A stretch of DNA of 64,000 nt. It comes from Humulus lupulus (lineage: Eukaryota; Streptophyta; Magnoliopsida; Rosales; Cannabaceae). The notes under the pieces were generated by a model, which worked only from the letters and a program-made list of their open reading frames with translations, was not told the DNA's origin and did no database searches. Shown here piece by piece: positions 25,201-36,570 of this stretch. Both the position numbers and the translations under genes were made by a program. Where the stretch lies: the NCBI RefSeq assembly GCF_963169125.1, contig NC_084798.1, forward strand, positions 173,505,980 to 173,569,979. The letters are read 5' to 3'. Every line of letters starts with the position of its first letter. Position 1 is the stretch's first letter.

Positions 25201-26827
25201 CCAATGCAACCTCCTTGCATAAGATCTCTAGCCCTTAATACAGAAATCATAGGTATGCGAGGTCTATGCACAGTACCGACAAACAAAAAAGGATCCCCAC
25301 CTTCAAGCTCAAAGGTGACCATCTTCCATCTGCAATCAATGGTTGCCCCATACTTTACCAACCAATCCATACCCAATATCATGTCGAAGTCAGTCATAAC
25401 CAACTCTATCAAATCTATTGACAACTCTCTGCCCTCCACTGTCACTGGCAAAGATCTGACCCATCTCCTGGATACCACTATTTCCCCAGTGGGTAACAAA
25501 GTTCCAAATCCCACAGCATAAAAATCACAGGGTCTACACAATCTATCAATAATTCTATTGGCAACAAAAGAATGTGTAGCACCAGAATCAATCAAAACAT
25601 TATAAGGGGTTCCAGCACTAAGAAGCTGACCTGTAACTACTGAGGGAGAAGCCTCAGCTTCTGCTTGTGTCAATGCGAACACTTGAGTTGGGGCCGAGCT
25701 GTCCGCTTTCCTGGGTTCTTCTTTTCTTACCTTAGGGCAGTCTTTCTTAAGATGACCCACTGCTCCACATGAGAAGCAGGCCCTTGCCCTACACTCTCCC
25801 AAATGACACCTCTTGTATCTAGGGCATTCAAGATAAGACTTCCAGGCCTCATTACCACCTGGACGACCCATTGAAATACCACGAGATCGCCTATCAGGAC
25901 CTGGAATTGGGAAGTTTTCAAGAACCTTCCTCTTCTGCTCACTGGGGCCTCCACCCCTGCCAGAACCCACAAATGGAGGACCTGTCCTCCTGAACTCCTT
26001 TCTAGCTGCACTATCTCGCCAGATCTTATTCTCTACACTCTCAGCTGTGAGTGCCTTCTCAACCACCTGTGGATAGGTAGTAACCCCAGCCACAGTGGTA
26101 ATGCAAACATCATAGGCTAATCTAGGTTGTAGCCTCTGGAGAAATCTCTCCCCCCTAGTCCCATCAGTGGGCACGAACTCCGTGGTAAACTTTGCCAAGC
26201 GATCAAACTTTAGGGCATACTTAGTCACTGACAAACCTCCCTGAAGTAATCTAATAAATTCCTCAGCTTTTTCCACCCTGATGGCATCATTATAATACTT
26301 TTCATTGAACAGAGTCTGAAACTCTTCCCAACTTAGGGCATTGACGTTTCTGGTCTGAGTTACAACCTCCCACCAAACTCGGACATCCTCCCGAAACATA
26401 TATATGGCACAAGCACCCTCTCATTACCAGTCACCCTCATGAAGTCCAGAATGGTGGTAATCATGCTCATCCACTGCTCTGCTTTGGCAGGATCTACACT
26501 GCCTTCGAACACTGGAGGTTGTTGCTTTCTGAAACTTTCATAGAGAGGCTCCCACTTATTACCAACCTCAGGTAGCTGCTTAGCTGTTGGCACTGATACA
26601 GGAGGTGCCTCAGATACACTGGCTATTGCAGGAGCTTGTTGTTGTCTCAGAAGGCGGAGTTCTTCTCCCTGCCTCAACACTGTAGCCTGCATATTGTTAA
26701 ATAACTGCTGTCAGTTTGCAGGAGCTGGCTGTGGAATCTGTCCCTGGTCATTCTCTTGACCATGATTATTATTATTCTGGCCTTGATCACTCTGGCCAGC
26801 TGATGTATCTATCTGTCCTGGATTCAT
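22254..26827 (-). pseudogene. gag-pol polyprotein of the chromovirus element, degraded
   Basis: Start MNPGQIDTS at 26827; a TGA follows within about 40 codons, and the capsid region (26692-25800) shifts frame near 26380. Zinc knuckle CFSCGAVGHLKKDC (about 25778-25737). Protease LIDSGATHSF (about 25590-25560) and ILGMDWL. RT from about 24990, with stops and shifts at 24930-24670, then FIDDILVYS (about 24575-24550). RNase H 24200-23790. Integrase zinc finger about 23510-23370, where CLTC is CLTF (TTC at 23380-23378); core D in TMDFMVG (about 23295), D in SDRDPTF (about 23105) and the [10 protein letters not shown] region with the Glu (about 23010). A Trp codon is TAG near 22818. Chromodomain-like tail with VLWRNNMVEEATWE ends near 22254. 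Packages, copies and integrates the element when intact. Confidence 0.92.
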
Positions 26828-27257
26828 TCTTATCAACTTATACCTTGCTGAAACAATAGTCAATATGGCCAGTCAGGTAGTGATAACTAAACCTCTTGGT
26901 GCCTTACGGTCCAAGAACAAGCAGATAACTATCATATTTCACAGTCATACAAATATACAAATAGATACATGATTATAGCATTTAACACTTAGCATGTATC
27001 ACATAATAATTCACAATCCACAATACTAATAAGTATGTTCCAGCAATTTCAGTACTATTTAGCACACGATTGCTAAAGATGCAGTATTCAGGGCACAGTC
27101 TTAGCATGGTGTCTCATGTAAACAGGTAAAGCATTTATACTATATTTAAGAAGTTATACATATAACTACATAAATAGTTACCAAACCATGAGTCGAGCTT
27201 GTCTTCAGTGGTGAGTGTACATGCCCAGCCAGTCTACAGGAACCCTAACCTTGGCAC

Positions 27258-27269
27258 GCTCTGATACCA
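27258..27269 (-). other. Primer binding site, tRNA-iMet type
   Basis: On minus TGGTATCAGAGC, three bases after the 5' LTR end. It is the usual complement to the initiator Met tRNA 3' end in plant Ty3 and copia elements. Confidence 0.92.
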
Positions 27270-27272
27270 ACT

Positions 27273-29593
27273 TGTAACGCCCTAGTTACCCCAACACAGT
27301 TACGGTGAACTTTGAACTGTGAATTTAACTTGGTACCCGATTTCTTTGGTTAAAAACGTGCTTCTAGGTGTTATTAATAGGTTAAGGTGGAAAAACCAAT
27401 CAAAAGGAAAGGATATATTTTATTTAAAACATAAAACTGTTCATGGGCCCACAAAAACGTTTACAAGTTATTTATAATGCAAAATGGTCACTACATTATA
27501 AAATTTACAACCCGCCGATCTAAGCGGCAAAAATAGGGTAAACCCCTTAGTTCCCCTGAGAACTCCTTGGCCATAGTGGTTAAGCGGACGCATATGTACA
27601 CAGCACCACCTAAGCTATCCACTCAAGGTTGGGTGAGCTTTTCTTTCTCTTTACCTGCACCACATAGCACCTATGAGCCAAAGCCCAGCAAGAAAATACA
27701 ATATTGCATGAATATAATATCAACAATGATCGTAATAATCATTCAGGACTTTCAGTCCAAAATAAAGGAATGATAGTTGTAAAAGTCACTAAAGTAGGTT
27801 CCGTTCCCATTATCCATGTGACGATAGGGTTACCTGGGCTTTACAAATAATTGATCCCTTAACTAGCTTATCAAGATAGGCATTTGATGACACAGCCACC
27901 ATCATAACCTACTGAGTGACCATAGAGTCACAACCATGGGATTCCACTCCCTAGCCATGTGACAAACAGTCATCTAGGCCTTTGGCCCTAGCTCTGAGTA
28001 ACTAGTCTTAGACTAGTCAAGAGCTTATAATTTTCATCGACCTTAGGGTCGGTCCAGCATTAATGCTCCTAGAGTCATTCAACACTGATATCGATTAGAT
28101 CTAATCTTTTATCGGCTCTACGTTCAAGATGCTTATGCCATTCCTGACTCTTAGGTCAGTAATACGCGACCAGTGTCGATTCTGAATAGTCAATGCCATA
28201 CACAAGTAAGAAAGAATTGCTAAGCATGTAATATGCAATCAATGTCCACATTTCACAGGGAACATGCCTCTATAACAACCACACATGTCATATACACAGG
28301 GTGCAGTTTTCTTACCTCTGACTCGAGCGAGAATGAGTAAAAGAACGACCCTTGAGAACGATATGACTTTTAGTTCTTTAGCGGTCACCTAGTCATAGCC
28401 AAATATGAGATTCCATCAATAAAATGAATAACAAAGGTTCCCAAACCAAGACCTAGCCTCCGGGACATCGAATCCCACCAAACCGAGTAGTAGGAACGAT
28501 CTCAAGGCCTAAGGTTGAGTTCCCATGATCAAAACACTCATTTGGTCTCAAAAACCCTCAAGAGCCGCGGCCCCCAGCCAAGCCAGGAGCACTAGGGGCA
28601 AGCGCCACGACGCACCCTACTCAGTGTCGCGGCCCCCAGCACGTACAACCTCCACCGCCCTCAGCACCCAGCTTGGGCCGCGGCGCCCAAGAACAAGGCC
28701 GCGGCCCCAACCCGGGAACTAGCCATAACTCTGTTTTCTCACATTTTAATCCTTCCACAAACATACCTAAACATCCCCAAATTCAAAAATCAAAGTTCCC
28801 AAACTTCCCAATGATCCAAAATCATCAAATCCCGAGGCTTAAACGAATCAAAAACTCATCGACACACAAAATCCAAATCAAAGCTTAAAAACTCTAAAAC
28901 TCAAAACTTAAAGCTTAAATTACCTTGGATTGGGTTGTTTCTCACTAAATCCTTCAGTCAAGAAGCTTCTAATCTTTCCTAGGATCGCTATGCCTTGATC
29001 CTCGCTTGATTCCAACTCCTAGAACTCAAGATTTCTTTGAAATCGCCATGATTGGTCACAAAGGTTAATGGGAGAGAGAGAAAGTGTTTTAACGTAAAGT
29101 TCTTTCTGACAGACTACATCAGGCTTAAGTAACCTCAGATAAAACCTAATGCTCGGGGTCCCAAAAAAATTCCCGAGGGAAAAATAGTCAAAACTCCCAG
29201 AATTTCCTTCTGATCTCAATAACCCCCAATATATCATCAAATAAACATTCTCATTATCCAATATCCCAATAAGTGACACCGTTATGACAAAACCGCTAAT
29301 TTGCAACATAAGACCGTCTCATGCCGAATAACTTGAATATATCCCCATAATAATGGGATCTCATCCATAAATCACAATATGCACCAAAATACACAAATAT
29401 GCCTTCAACGGGCCAAATTACCAAAATGTCCTTATAATCAAATGTGGACCCACATGCATGCATTTAACATCATATTATAATATAATTCACATAAACATGC
29501 ATATAATCATTTAATAGCGTAATAAAACAATTATGGCCCTCCCGGCCTACTAATCCAGCCATTAAATCACATTAGGGATTTTGGGGCATTACA
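27273..29593 (-). repeat. 5' LTR (minus orientation) of the 19947-29593 element
   Basis: 2321 bp. Partner of 19947-22217; aligned without indels over at least the first 1080 bp (constant offset 7326). Differences are strongly clustered, see findings. CpG-rich block at 28560-28725. Confidence 0.95.
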
Positions 29594-29822
29594 CTTGCCA
29601 TATAAAGAAACTAACAATGTGTCTACTATTTTTTATTGCAATTGGTTCAATCTCCACCATTTTTGTTATCTTGTAAGTTAATTCTATATCGAAGAGGTTG
29701 CGATCGATTTCTGTAACTTCATAAATATGTTCAACTGACTCCTCATAAGTTAGGTTAGTTTGTACAAAACTTGATCTTGATCGTGAGCCATTTGAAATCC
29801 ATTTCCACGAGTCCTCATTCAT

Positions 29823-30664
29823 TTTTCACATTCCATCACATAATATTACAATATTATTGAATGACATCTGAAAAAAAATTAATACAATAAATAAATATAA
29901 ATTATTGATATTACTTTGATTAAAAAGTAATATAAAAAATAAAAATCAAGTTGAAAATCTAGAAATTCGACAACTTGTTTGAAAATTAGACAACCTGTCT
30001 GATAATTCGACAACCCTTTAAAATTTGACAGGTGATTGAAAATATATGACGACCTGTCTAAAAATTAGACTACCTATCTAAATTTGACAGATGATCTAAA
30101 TTTAGACAGGTGGTCGAAAAAATACGACTATTGGTCTGAAATTTAGACAACTGATCTAAAATATTAGACTCCTTGTCGAAAAATTAAACAAGCTGTCAAA
30201 AAATTCTAGATTTCTCTATCTCAAAAATAGTCGAAACCACTATTAATTTTTTCAGATTTTCAAGCTTTAACCTCCATAAAACTCCAGAAATAAACCTAAA
30301 TCCGTACTTATACTTTCAATATACTAAAACAATCATTTTGCATTTTAAATCTACAAAAACAATATCAAAAATCTCATATTTTACATAAAAAAAAAAGCTT
30401 TATAAACCAACCTTTTGAATGAGTGGTGGCCGGATTTGTGGAGAAATGGCGGCAGCCGGTGACGAGTAGTGTTTGCCGGCGGTAGAGGGCAGTGGTCGCC
30501 GGTGGTGGTGGCGGTGGTGGCGGCGGGGGATGATAGCGGGTGGTTGTGGATGGGTGTGGGTGGATGGGTGAGAGGAAGAAGATGATAGTTATTAGGGTTT
30601 TTGTTTTAATTTATTATTATTTAATTTTAAGGGTAAAATGGGTAATACAAAAAATTTATTAATA
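29823..30664. other. MULE 5' region upstream of the transposase gene, with minisatellite and G-rich block
   Basis: Holds a degenerate minisatellite at 29955-30215 ('gacaacctgtctgaaaatt' type units, same family as the arrays at 12185 and 17560) and a G-rich block at 30425-30580. The latter has GGTGGTGGCGG repeats and four GGG runs at 30537-30566. Because the transposase is on minus, this would be its promoter or 5' UTR. No ORF is supported. Confidence 0.6.
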
Positions 30665-30748
30665 AAAGAGGTCATTTAGCTAAAAATTATTGAAACTAGG
30701 CCAAAGTACAAATTGCACTATAAAAAGAGGTCATTTTGCCAAGGTCCC
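30665..30748 (-). repeat. Right terminal repeat of the MULE (one side only)
   Basis: Contains two related stretches, 'aaagaggtcatttagctaaa' and 'aaaagaggtcattttgcc', and ends GGTCCC, then an AT simple repeat. The opposite terminus is outside the window, so inverted symmetry is not verified. Confidence 0.5.
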
Positions 30749-30961
30749 ATATATATATATATAAATATATATTACATAATGACCTTATAAACTTCCACAA
30801 TATATTATGTTTTGGAGTTTTGATATTAATTTATTGAGATATTTGCAGCAAAACCCCTATTTTTTTACAAAAGTTGTGAGAAACCCCAATCAAAAATTTT
30901 GGTGGAAAATCTCATTCTGTTAATGGTTTGTTGCAAGTTACCTCTTCTACGTGTTAATTTC

Positions 30962-31659
30962 CATGTAAGCAAGCTAACTGCCAACTAAGATACACGTGGC
31001 AACGCTTTATAGGGTCGCATGCCAAAAAAGAATTAATTATTTCTTTTATATGATAAATTTCATTAATAAAAAAAAAGAAAAAATAAATTTTAATTTTTTC
31101 CAATTTTAATTAAATATTATTAGTTTAAAACATTAAACTATTAGAAAAAATAAATAAACACTAAAACCACTTAAAATTAAAAAAAAAAATATTAAGAACT
31201 TTTTTCAAATAAATTTAAATTTTGAAGGGAATAAATTTAAAAACTTTTTTCAAATAAATTTAAGTTTTGAAAAAAGTATTTTAATTTATTCTTTGTATAT
31301 TAAGTTTCATTTTAGTGTTTTAATTATTTTTTTCTATTATTTTAGTGTTTTAAAATAATAATAATACAAAATTAAAATTAAACAAAACTTAAAATTGAAA
31401 AAGGTTTTTAAATTTATTTTTCTATTTTAAGTTTTGTTTTAGTGTTTTAATTATTTTTTTTCTATTATTTTAATGTTTTAAAAATATAATAATACATAAT
31501 TAAAATTAAACAAAACTTAAAATTGAAAAAAAATATTATTTTTTCTATTTTTTAATAATTAAATTCATTATTTAAAAAATAATGAATTATTTTTTGACAT
31601 ATGTGACTCTATAAAGTATTGCTACATATATCTTGGTTGGTACTTAACTTGCTTACATG
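30962..31659. mobile_element. Degenerate element with long inverted repeats, no coding capacity
   Basis: Arms 30962-31029 and 31590-31659 are inverted copies, roughly 80% alike (both contain 'catgtaagcaag' and 'actttatag-gtc' type blocks). The interior is extremely AT-rich and holds a direct duplication of about 126 bp (units from 31311 and 31437, 'ttttagtgttttaattattt'). Sequence outside the left arm (30848-30960, 'gcagcaaaacccctattttt' and 'gagaaaccccaatc') looks like a subterminal part whose right partner is lost. A non-autonomous MULE- or MITE-type element is likely. Confidence 0.6.
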
Positions 31660-31977
31660 ATATTTCATACCTAATCGGGATAATATTTGTACCTTTATAT
31701 GTTTTATATAATTATATGGGTAAATTATATATATACATATAATTATAGGTGACCAATGTTAAAGTAGTATAAATGGCTCCACTGGTGGCGGCCTAACTAG
31801 TTGTTGGGTGTCGTCAAGTAGCTGCATACTATGCTGATTGGAAAAAGCTTCTTCCTTCCGAACAAACTTAGAAACAGCACTATTTCTTCCCAATATTACA
31901 TTGATCTTTCATATATAACTAAATCTTCAAGGAATAATTGTTGGAGAACTTATTTTGACCAACAACTTTCGGGTTCC

Positions 31978-32020
<43 letters not shown>

Positions 32021-35000
32021 ATGTATACATGTAATACAAGCTTATCATGTATACACTTAATACATATATATCCTACTAATACTGTGTAATAATTTTGTTC
32101 ATTTTCTGAGGCCTAAAAAAACGGAGCTGTCTTTATCCGAGAGTTTCAAAAAGTGGACAATATCTAATATATCACCAGTGAATTTCTTGCTCCAACTTTT
32201 TCTAGACAATCATATAAATGTGTTCGCATATCTATAATAGATGATCATATATATACATGTGTATGACTCAGGAAACTTAATCATGTGGAGTGTTTCTTAA
32301 GGTCCAACTCTTTCACGTGGTGCAATTATATATATGTTTATATTTTTTTCTTTGGATTATTCACTCGTTCAGGTAATGTAGAAGAGAGCTAATTGCTTTT
32401 GACTTAATCCTTAGCCAGTTCAAACATATCTATATATATATACATATGTATATATTAGCTAGAAAAAGGGGTCGATCAAGAAAATAAAATCTATAATATT
32501 TATATATACTTATGGGGTCGTATCCCCCTTAGCTAGGGTTAATATTTTATGGCTCCCCATGCTTGGATTGTGATGGAACATTTTTTTCATTTGTATTTTG
32601 GAAGCCATGAGAGTGTCTTGGTAGTCGTAATCCTCATCGTTTCTTCTGATATATATTGAAACAGAAGTTTGTTTCTCTCGACTGTTTGTCCATTTCGAAC
32701 ATTGCTAATTGTATTACATATATTAATTATATTGTTCTAATATCACTCTAAATGTTGCCCATTACTATCTTTCATCGTGAAAATAATTATGTTTCGAAAT
32801 TAGGGAATTAATTATAATATATATAGATTTCCTGAAGGATAGTGTTTCACCAAAAAATTGAATTCTCTACGCCCATCAAAAATTAATTGTAAGACGTAAG
32901 TACTACATATATTTAAAGCTGAACGACCTATAATTGTACGTAATTTAAAAAAAAAAAAGAGAAAACAGTTTGAGGAACCTATTCACCAAACAATGAAAAA
33001 ATTGAAGAGACGTTAATGTTAAAAGCCCTTTTTGTTGGTTGTTGGGTTCTTAAATTTGAGGTTCTTGAAATTGGGAAGTGATTATTAATGGAGACATTAT
33101 TAAGGGTATATATTAAGAGAATAATACAAAGAATGTAGAATGAGCATTATATATTCAATATATTACTTTACATCACAACTTCTGACTCTGATTTAATGTT
33201 TTAATTCGCTGTAATAACATGTTATTTTTAAGAGAGGAATTTCGTCCTAATTAGATCGTTTAACTAATGATATGTTAATAAGAACTCTATTTTCTTCCAT
33301 TATTTCTAAAATTTGTACAATAAGCTAAGGGCTCTCGTTCTTTAATATCATCTTTATAATAATTAATAATTATGTTGCTCTATACAAGATCTCCAGATTA
33401 ACGAGATCACAATTTGGATTTTTTTTATTATGATAATTTTTCTACTTATGACATTATTAATTAATTCCCTTGTTTCTTTGGAGGATAACACCTTATCTCA
33501 TTGGTATTTGATCTCATCTTTGGATATTTGTGAATTATTAGTTTAATCTATGGCCACACATCTTCCACTGAGTCGTGATGAGATATTATATATCGATGTG
33601 TATGTTGTGTTTGTGATCCAAAAAGTCTTTTCAAGTTTGATTTACGGTCCTCATACCTTATTCTCAAAATTAAGAATGCCCTAACATGTTATTGTTCTTA
33701 GTAATTTTCTCTTATTTAGCAATTATTACATATTAAGATTCTCGCTGGGAGATTGGGTTATATTGTGACCAAGATTGTTTATTTCAAGGAAATAATTTGC
33801 AGGATCAGGACATTTTTAAACCCTAGTATAGAATTGTCTTCATAAGGGTTCATAATTTAAAAAAAAAAATTAAACAATTTAGGGCACTTTGGATATTTTG
33901 GGGGTGCTGGGTCAATGACTTCCCTTATCATCATACTGACGATTGTATTAATTGTGGTAGCATCTTATTTTGTCAAATACTCTAAGTAGGAAGTGTTATG
34001 GGGAATTTCACTATCAAATTTAATATTTAAAAAACCTTGACACTATGTTGGCATTTTCTTTACAAATTTCTTTTGTGAGTTCAATGATATTTTTGTTAGC
34101 TGAATTAAATCTATTTTCCATTCTTCCAATCTTTCTATTTCTGGGTCCATGCTTATTGATAATTAAGACTTACTTGGATGCCATTTTTATTGTTCTAGAG
34201 GTGTATGTTATATCTTCTTCTTCTTTTCTTTGGTTTATGGTTCTTTATTCAGCCTAGATTGTTAATTGGAATAAGATGTTCATTTATTTTTGTTGATCTT
34301 TCACAATTTCTAGGGTTCTAACTTTGAATGGTATGAAGGTTGGTTTTAATTTCTTTTTAAAATATACGTTGGATTTTGTTCAAAGGCTGTCTTTCCAGTC
34401 ATCTTCAACTGACACTGATAAGTTTATTTTGAAATTTGCAAAACTAAAAGAATGTTCCATTTCAATGGCTGGGAGAATTTTCTTTAATCAAGTCGGTGAT
34501 TGTTTTTCTTGACCATTCTTTCATGCTTTATAAATGGTCAGTCTATCTTATTAATGCAAACAACAGAAAGATTAACTTCTGGTTAGTCTAACTTATTTTT
34601 CTTTGTACTTAAATGATAATTATTTGAAGTTTCTTGGTCTTGTTTATTGACTTCCTTTGCTCCAATGAGGAATTGATTAAAAGATAAGGTTGTTAACTTC
34701 TTTTATAATACGTTGTAGACTTTAATAATAACCTATAACTCAAGATTTAGAGAAACTTTCTTCACTTTTATTTCACTATCATTATTAATTAAACACTAGA
34801 AAGCTATCACACTATTAATTATATTATATAACTTTAACTTAAAATATATATTTTTACTCCAAATTGACCAAAAAGGATAATGATCTAAAGTATTATATTA
34901 TTATTAATAGGTTATTTCATCTTCAATTCTCATTTGTATACTCTGTAACACATTAAGTCTTAAAAGTTCAATTGGATTCCAAATATTTCCAAATCATATC

Positions 35001-35604
35001 AATTTGGTCCTAAGAGTTGATTTGTTTTATAAATTTGATCTTTAAACACTATTTTTTTTTTAAATCACAAAAAAATACAAAAATATCAAGGAAAATTGAC
35101 ATTTTTCATAGTAATTTTAAAAAAAAAATATATTTTTCTTGTATTTTAAAATTAATATTAAAAATGCGGGTTTCCCTTTCTTCTTCGTCCGGCCATGACC
35201 AATCATACCAAATAACCACCATTCGCCATGTTGCACCACCTTGCTTGTCGGCCAACAAAACACCCATGAAGGTTCATCACCAAACATACCACCAACCACG
35301 ATGGATGATGCTTGAAGCTTGCGGCATTGGCCACCACCTTCAAGTTTTATTTCCAACCAAATGTAGACATCGAAACAAGGTGATTTTTGCACTGTTGAAC
35401 ATAGCAAGAGAGCAAAAGCACATACACCCAAGATCTCTATCTTCTTTCGTCCTCAGTATTTGGTTTTTAGTTTTTTTTTTTAAATGAAATAAATAGATTG
35501 TATTGCTTTGTAACCATTGGTTACAGATCTAATTGTTTTTGTAATTTAACCATTTTTGTAAATTTTGTTTATAGAATTGGATAACTAATTTCACCAATTA
35601 GTTT
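31660..35604. other. AT-rich intergenic stretch without recognised genes
   Basis: Only short open frames, none resembling a known family. Notable: (TC)n(TA)n at 31978-32019; many (TA)n tracts 32200-32460; 34045-34257, a short frame rich in hydrophobic residues; 35160-35460, a less AT-rich island in which both strands stay open (156 codons on plus, 104 on minus), which I cannot identify. This may be the only non-TE DNA besides the right edge. Confidence 0.5.
31978..32019 (+). repeat. Compound microsatellite (TC)n(TA)n
   Basis: About 11 TC units followed by about 9 TA units. Confidence 0.95.
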
Positions 35605-36311
35605 TGTTGTCTGTGATTTCATCATTAGACACGTGACAGTCATTAGAGAAGTGATTAGGCTCCTCGGGAGCTAATGAAGTCTTGTAGAGCTCGCCTAGAG
35701 CTCCTCGGAGCGTAGATTACTCCCAATGCGTTGTTATTCATTTCCAGGTGTGGATGTCTTCAAGTTAGGCCACATCCCGAGGACATTCGTGATGGTCCTC
35801 CTGTCTTCTTAATCAGTTAGTCCTCGAGGCCTGGAGGGAACGCCAGATGTCAGTCGTAGCAGCTTTGTACAGCAAGCGGCCATCATACATCTTTTTGTTC
35901 CTCAAATAGTGGTCTCGAGCCCGTACACTTAAAAATTGGTATGTCACAATGTATCATCTGACATGGGAAACATGCAGCTATATTCTGGCAATGTGCTTTC
36001 TCTTCTAAACTGGTGGGCTGCAACCTACGAATTGGGCCCCATGCGATACTCTTGGGCCCACCACCTTAATTAGGGCACCCAAAGGTGTTAATTAGCTTTA
36101 AACTCCCAAATGATTGGGAATATTTGTAATAAATTCCCATTAAGAGAATTAATTGCCCCCAACCACTATAAATAGGGCTAGGGCGTCCATTATAAAGGAC
36201 TTTTGAGTTTTAGGGTTGTTTTATAACTAGAACCACGTAAAATGTGTATCTTTTACCTACATTTCATTAAGTTCTTGTTTAATTAGTTGATAACGAAAAA
36301 GTCAGTCGATA
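35605..36311 (+). repeat. 5' LTR of the LARD
   Basis: 707 bp, TGTTGTCTGTGATTTC...CAGTCGATA (terminal CA mutated to TA). Shorter than the 3' LTR mainly because a segment of about 120 bp, kept at about 62875-62990, is deleted here. Confidence 0.9.
36167..36175 (+). promoter_or_regulatory. TATA box of the LARD 5' LTR
   Basis: TATAAATAG in the context CCACTATAAATAGGGCTAGGG. The 3' LTR has TACAAATAG at 62832-62840, a single T-to-C change. Transcription would start about 30 bp downstream. Confidence 0.6.
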
Positions 36312-36360
36312 TTTTGGTGATTTCATTGAGAGTTGTGAAGAAAGCTTCGAAGATTCAGTC

Positions 36361-36570
36361 ATGGTGACCACTAGAAAAAATGCTCCAGACGACGTCGCTC
36401 CTCCCCCCGGAGCTGAGGGAGGAGAACCCAACTGACCACCTCCGCCAGAGTTTCCGGAGGTGGCCTAGGAAGATTACGACGAAAATGCATACTACGACGG
36501 CGAAGACATTGAGTTTTATGAGGGAGATTATCCTCAGCCCATGGACGCGGAGGAGCCGCCGGGGGTGGTA
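36361..36570 (+). pseudogene. gag remnant of the LARD, first part
   Basis: Starts MVTTRKNAPDDVAPPP about 50 bp after the 5' LTR; preceded by 'tttggtgatttcattgagag', the likely primer site and leader. Early stop at about 36432, and a Trp- or Gln-type stop further on. The acidic stretch ENAYYDGEDIEFYEG follows. The frame is cut at 36570 by a solo LTR and resumes at 41351. I cannot name the domain with certainty; the position argues for Gag. Confidence 0.55.

Larger units (their letters stand above)
19947..29593 (-). mobile_element. Ty3/chromovirus (Tekay/Del-like) LTR retrotransposon, both LTRs present
   Basis: LTRs at 19947-22217 and 27273-29593. Target duplication CTTGT (19942-19946) and CTTGC (29594-29598), one mismatch. 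On the minus strand the order is 5' LTR, iMet primer site, gag, protease, RT, RNase H, integrase, chromodomain-like tail, polypurine tract, 3' LTR. The integrase followed by a chromodomain and the iMet site place it among chromoviruses; long LTRs fit the Tekay/Del group. It has several stops and frameshifts and an altered integrase zinc finger. It inserted into the MULE transposase exon. Length 9647 bp. Confidence 0.93.
17943..29822 (-). pseudogene. MuDR-type transposase of the MULE, split by a Ty3 retrotransposon
   Basis: Read on minus: MNEDSWKWISNGS start at 29822 down to 29599, then the Ty3 insertion, then 19941 to 17943. Order: a short N-terminal segment; a long Asp/Glu/Asn-rich tract (19790-19660, from a GAT repeat); the MuDR DNA-binding-like region with CVDPNCKWRIRA (about 19300) and HTCSF (about 19200); the MULE catalytic core with ISIDGTHL (about 18835; first Asp) and VFISDRHKSI (about 18640; second Asp) and CMSHLGQN (about 18570); NIMTTNKSESLN (about 18360); and a SWIM zinc finger CTCREF...CVH (about 18080-18030). 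Damage: frameshifts near 19665, 19360 and the A-run at 18890, a stop near 19145, a Trp-type codon turned to TAG near 18402, and a missing C-terminus. It would cut and join the MULE ends. Confidence 0.9.
1..30748. mobile_element. Mutator-like element (MULE) carrying Ulp1 and MuDR-type transposase genes, broken by three insertions
   Basis: I infer one old MULE from convergent remnants: a DUF1985-Ulp1 protease gene on + (about 405-3470) and a MuDR-type transposase on - (29822 to 17943), with related 20-30 bp minisatellites beside the transposase gene at both ends. Ulp1-carrying MULEs are a known plant class. The right end is probably GGTCCC at 30743-30748; read inward on the minus strand it begins GGGACCTTGGCAAAATGACC. 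No matching inverted end is seen at the left, so the left end lies outside the window and the 9-11 bp target duplication cannot be checked. After removing the nested CACTA, solo LTR and Ty3 element, about 8.1 kb belongs to this element. That both genes belong to one element is inferred from arrangement. Confidence 0.65.

Noticed and set aside
34045..34512. Hydrophobic short frames that could be a membrane protein or LINE remnant
   Set aside because: AT-rich T-runs give hydrophobic residues by chance; no RT, endonuclease or other motif was found.
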